Shown here: in pieces, positions 61,544-64,000 of the stretch | How the letters are laid out: every line of letters begins with the position of its first letter | How positions within the stretch are numbered: the stretch's first letter is position 1 | Program-made: the position numbers and the translations under genes | Assembly (NCBI RefSeq): GCF_001431705.1 | Contig: NZ_LJWX01000001.1 | Location: 496,001-560,000 of the forward strand | Reading direction: 5' to 3' | DNA length: 64,000 bases | DNA from: Ferrovum sp. JA12 | GTDB taxonomy: Bacteria > Pseudomonadota > Gammaproteobacteria > Burkholderiales > Ferrovaceae | Notes under the pieces: model-generated | What the model was told of the DNA's origin: nothing | Databases searched by the model: none | What the model saw: only the letters and a program-made list of their open reading frames with translations

Positions 61544-62575
61544 TTAAGCTGAGGCTAACTCTGGTTGGTAATCTAAGCCTTTACGTATCATCGCCCATGC
61601 AATCCTGACGGTTTTGTTCGCCATCGCCACCGCGGCTATATTCGGATGACGGTTATTCGCAATACGCATCACCCATTGACTCAAATGATCTTCTTTATGC
61701 TTAGCCATTTGGATCATTGAACGTGCGCCATGTACCAGCAAACATCGTACGTAGGAATCGCCCCGTTTACTAATACCAAGCAGTTTGCTCTTTCCACCTG
61801 AGCTCATTTGTTTTGGTGTTAATCCTAAAGACGCAGCCATCTGACGTCCATTGTTAAACTGGGAAGCATCACCTACTGTCGCCAATAATGCGGTTGCAAT
61901 CATTGGACCAACGCCTCTCAACTGCTGTAGGCGTTTTGCCACAGGATCATTAGCTGCAAGTACTTCAATTTCTTGATCAAGCGCTTTGATGCGTTGATCC
62001 AGAATTAACAAGTCATGCCATACACCATGTAATAATCGACGGAAGCGATCACTTAAGCCATTATCCAGCTCTTCCAACCAATAAGGGATTGCCGAACGTA
62101 AGTGACATATTTCTCTAGGCGCAACCAAACCATATTCTGAAACCAAGCCGCGTATTTGGTTGGATTTAGCTTTACGTTGATCCATCAACTCTGCACGAAT
62201 ACGATGTGTGGCCTGAATGTCTTGTTGTTCGGTGTTCTTGATATTGACAAAACGCATATGAGGTCGGCTCATGGCTTCGCAAATCGCCTCTGCGTCATTC
62301 ATATCATTCTTGTTACTTTTTACATAAGGTTTAACAAACTGCGGTGCTATTAATCTAACAACAAATCCCTTGGATTGAAGCAGCCGCGCCCAATGATGCG
62401 CTCCACCACAAGCTTCCATTCCAATCACGCATCCTGGCTCGACTTTTTCCAATAGCACCTTGATCCATTCATTACGATTCAGCTTACGTTGCCAAACAGT
62501 TTTGTCGTCTCGATCAACACCGTGAAGCTGAAAAACATCCTTTGCCAAATCTACGCCAACTCGTACAATTCTCAT
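61544..62575 (-). CDS. IS110/IS1111 family transposase (DEDD recombinase)
   Basis: A 343-residue recombinase. The N-terminal RuvC-like domain starts VGVDLAKDVFQLHG and continues with NDMNDAEAI. The C-terminal Transposase_20 domain contains LRGVGPMIATALLATVGD and the conserved serine region SGGKSKLLGISKRGDSYVR. The frame is open to 62722, but ATG 62575 gives the family N-terminus and has AGGGAG nine bases upstream. It looks intact. Confidence 0.92.
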   Translation of the reverse strand: MRIVRVGVDLAKDVFQLHGVDRDDKTVWQRKLNRNEWIKVLLEKVEPGCVIGMEACGGAHHWARLLQSKGFVVRLIAPQFVKPYVKSNKNDMNDAEAICEAMSRPHMRFVNIKNTEQQDIQATHRIRAELMDQRKAKSNQIRGLVSEYGLVAPREICHLRSAIPYWLEELDNGLSDRFRRLLHGVWHDLLILDQRIKALDQEIEVLAANDPVAKRLQQLRGVGPMIATALLATVGDASQFNNGRQMAASLGLTPKQMSSGGKSKLLGISKRGDSYVRCLLVHGARSMIQMAKHKEDHLSQWVMRIANNRHPNIAAVAMANKTVRIAWAMIRKGLDYQPELASA

Positions 62576-62662
62576 GATGAACTCCCTTTCTCTAACTGGT
62601 TGTGTGGAAACTCCAGTTTGACACTTCGGTGCCCTTTCGGGGAGGGGGAGTCCATCCCATTG

Positions 62663-62785
62663 CTTTGGGCAGTTTTTTGCCCTTTGACCTACTAAATAGC
62701 TTGCCGTAAAGCAGACAGTCAAAAAGTAGAATCAACATTATTTTACGAAGTTTAATTAGCTTGTAGCATTACCTAATAATTAGCG
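62663..62785. other. Flank between the IS1111-type element and the right inverted repeat
   Basis: A hairpin GGGCA-GTTTTT-TGCCC lies near 62667-62682. A second TTCGTAAA copy (minus strand, 62749-62742) is followed by a block resembling 55790-55814. No coding frame. Confidence 0.45.
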
Positions 62786-62805
62786 AATACACAAAACTTT
62801 ACGAA
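62786..62805 (-). repeat. Right copy of 20-bp inverted repeat
   Basis: The minus strand reads TTCGTAAAGTTTTGTGTATT, identical to 55738-55757 on the plus strand. It begins 8 bases past the stop of the minus-strand gene at 62814, so each copy follows an island backbone gene in the same sense as its transcription. Confidence 0.85.
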
Positions 62806-62813
62806 TACCCGAA

Positions 62814-63512
62814 TTACTCAGGTAGTTTTCCAGTGCCAACATACTTAAATAGCTCGTAGTTCATCTTTACAAAATTAGCTCCTGTTTCAGTTTCTATTCT
62901 TGATATAGGTTTTACCCACTTAATTCTGAATATTCTATCCTTTACTGATTCAAGGTAAGCTTCCCCATTATGATCCACGACTTCTAATTGTTTCCCATAC
63001 AATCGCTCGTCCTTTGATAGCATAAGCCCTGGAATGGCTGGATGCTCCAATTGTCCATCCATATAGACTTCTTCAGGCACGCCATCCCGTCGCTCTAGCG
63101 GCTTGACTGGCAGTAACGCTAAGCAGTGCAAACCTTCATTCGGTGAGGAGGTCGTTGTGTGGCGCATGCCAGCTGAAGTCACAGGTACGACTTTTTCCGT
63201 ATCATTCTTGTCTTGGTTGGCTTCAGTAAATTGTCGTATGATTTCGGTCATCTCATCTATCAGTTGCGCATTCTTATTTCTTTTCTCCATCAGTTGATCT
63301 TCAAAGTATTGCTCTACCATCGAACAGTCCAGACTGAGATCGCATTGTTCAAGCAGATCGGCGATCTGCTTGAACGAATAACCAGCATTTCTTAGTTTGA
63401 GTATATGGGGAAAGTACACTTCAAATGTCGATCGTAGCAATTGATCGTCGCCAACAGTGTGCTGGCTGGTATCAACAAATATTTGTTTGGATTTATTAAT
63501 GTCAAAATTCAT
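62814..63512 (-). CDS. Hypothetical island protein with possible N-terminal HTH
   Basis: A 232-residue soluble protein I do not recognise. Residues about 30-62 (FPHILKLRNAGYSFKQIADLLEQ) look like a helix-turn-helix of the kind seen in resolvase-like regulators. Residues 70-115 are charged and helical. The C-terminal 100 residues may form a beta-rich domain. It is downstream of a 39-codon frame and a small membrane-protein gene on the same strand, likely one operon. Confidence 0.65.
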   Translation of the reverse strand: MNFDINKSKQIFVDTSQHTVGDDQLLRSTFEVYFPHILKLRNAGYSFKQIADLLEQCDLSLDCSMVEQYFEDQLMEKRNKNAQLIDEMTEIIRQFTEANQDKNDTEKVVPVTSAGMRHTTTSSPNEGLHCLALLPVKPLERRDGVPEEVYMDGQLEHPAIPGLMLSKDERLYGKQLEVVDHNGEAYLESVKDRIFRIKWVKPISRIETETGANFVKMNYELFKYVGTGKLPE

Positions 63513-63526
63513 GGCAGCCTATAAAA

Positions 63527-63646
63527 CTATAAATGTTTCTTGATTAATATAAGCGGCGGGCGAGCCACTGCAGATTGTTCTTTTATTAGCTCATGTGCTG
63601 CGCGCAATTCCATATCCTCTTCAGTATTTTTTACAAATTGATTCAT
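63527..63646 (-). CDS. Possible 39-residue small protein
   Basis: An ATG frame MNQFVKNTEEDMELRAAHEL ending in ARPPLILIKKHL lies 14 bases before the 232-residue gene and between it and a small membrane-protein gene. Its helical charged start and operonic position make it plausible. No ribosome-binding site is clear, and I know no family. Confidence 0.4.
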   Translation of the reverse strand: MNQFVKNTEEDMELRAAHELIKEQSAVARPPLILIKKHL

Positions 63647-63666
63647 GATTTATATCTAAAATATAT

Positions 63667-63894
63667 TTAAAAAATTCCACTAATTCTTTGCCATGCCGCA
63701 TACAAACTTAGAATAAACAGCGCTGGCAGAGCAATAAATAGAAAGAAATATATAAAAGCTTTGTCAATTCCATATGCTAAAAGCTGCATGAAACTCTTTA
63801 CCTTACTGTCTGGCCAGCCTTGCAATCTATCTTCAGCTGGTAGCGTTTTGAATAAAAAGTCGAAAGTTCTATCCCTAAAATCTGTGTATTTCAT
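63667..63894 (-). CDS. Small membrane protein
   Basis: A 75-residue protein with a charged N-terminal 35 residues and one strong hydrophobic stretch (AFIYFFLFIALPALFILSLY). It may span the membrane once. The gene lies 9 bases after the stop of an upstream gene and so belongs to the same operon. No family recognised. Confidence 0.6.
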   Translation of the reverse strand: MKYTDFRDRTFDFLFKTLPAEDRLQGWPDSKVKSFMQLLAYGIDKAFIYFFLFIALPALFILSLYAAWQRISGIF

Positions 63895-63903
63895 TTTTAA
63901 TCC

Positions 63904-64000
63904 TTAGTCAGAATGGTGTGTGTTAATGCTCACATGCGTTGTTGCTTGCTCTTTCGCAACGTGGTCGTTCAGTTTAGAAAGGTGATCTCTGAATGTTGGT
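63904..64000 (-). CDS. Partial gene at the right edge (C-terminal end only)
   Basis: An open minus-strand frame runs in from the window edge for about 31 codons (PTFRDHLSKLNDHVAKEQAT ... HHSD) to a TAA at 63906-63904, 9 bases before the small membrane-protein gene. The spacing suggests a real co-transcribed gene. Too short to identify. Confidence 0.5.
   Translation of the reverse strand, partial: PTFRDHLSKLNDHVAKEQATTHVSINTHHSD

Larger units (their letters stand above)
61281..62662 (-). mobile_element. IS110-family element of IS1111 type
   Basis: Predicted from subterminal inverted repeats: ATGGACTCCTCCTC at 61284-61297 and its near-complement at 62642-62655 (ATGGACTCCCCCTC, 13 of 14). Subterminal repeats with short tips (about 7 and 3 bases) are the known hallmark of the IS1111 subgroup; applying these tip lengths gives 61281-62662. 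The exact ends are uncertain by several bases because such elements make no target duplication. It contains one recombinase and a 246-base non-coding 3' segment. Confidence 0.7.

Noticed and set aside
55738-62805. 20-bp repeats as ordinary intrinsic terminators
   Set aside because: Neither copy forms a GC-rich hairpin with a T-run by itself; they are unstructured AT-rich sequence.
52334-64000. Right attachment site (copy of the tRNA-Thr 3' end)
   Set aside because: No convincing copy of the T-arm plus acceptor sequence was seen. A short CGGCATAG match near 61115 is too small. attR is probably beyond the window.

Overview
The window looks like a low-GC betaproteobacterial chromosome followed by the start of an integrated genomic island. 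The lineage call rests on gene order: mlaFEDCB, murA, a complete his operon, tatABC, petABC and sspAB on one side, and rpoN-hpf-ptsN-hprK-rapZ with lptCAB-kdsC-kdsD on the other. The short HisG and the ridA-spoT-rpoZ-gmk-yicC block fit as well. A Nitrosomonadales or Ferrovum-like relative is plausible, but I cannot name the species from sequence alone.

Bases 1-8300 hold a DUF294 signalling protein, a DEDD exonuclease, and an acetate permease operon (DUF485 gene plus actP). The actP gene is split by a GC-rich insertion sequence that left a 6-bp duplication. The groES-groEL operon follows, behind a perfect CIRCE operator. Bases 8300-22300 carry dacB, a small exported protein, ubiA, recG, ridA, spoT, rpoZ, gmk and yicC, then rph, rdgB, hemW and ogt, then trmB, thiG, thiS and a tRNA-Gly. 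Bases 22300-30840 carry mutY and the rapZ-hprK-ptsN-hpf-rpoN-lptB-lptA-lptC-kdsC-kdsD run on the minus strand. Bases 30860-47330 form a long plus-strand run: a Kef-type antiporter, mlaFEDCB, an ABC-2 exporter, ibaG, murA, all histidine genes, hinT and tatABC. Bases 47290-52233 hold a DegS/AlgW-type protease, the cytochrome bc1 complex (petABC; its Rieske subunit has a twin-arginine signal) and sspAB.

A tRNA-Thr (52258-52333) marks the island boundary. Immediately downstream are paired CAGTTC repeats, a P4-type tyrosine integrase, a triple-repeat HTH-like protein, an AlpA-type regulator and a replication-type winged-helix protein. The attR side is not in the window. Inside the island, a segment of about 7 kb is bounded by perfect 20-bp inverted repeats (55738-55757 and 62786-62805). 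It contains an IS1182-family element, a tightly coupled two-gene module, and an IS110/IS1111-type element whose 3' non-coding region looks like a bridge-RNA locus. The module pairs an OLD-family ATPase/TOPRIM nuclease with a DUF2130 protein that has a coiled coil and a PD-(D/E)xK-like motif. This pair is the best candidate here for an undescribed, possibly anti-phage, system. Island backbone genes of unknown function resume at 62814 and run off the right edge.
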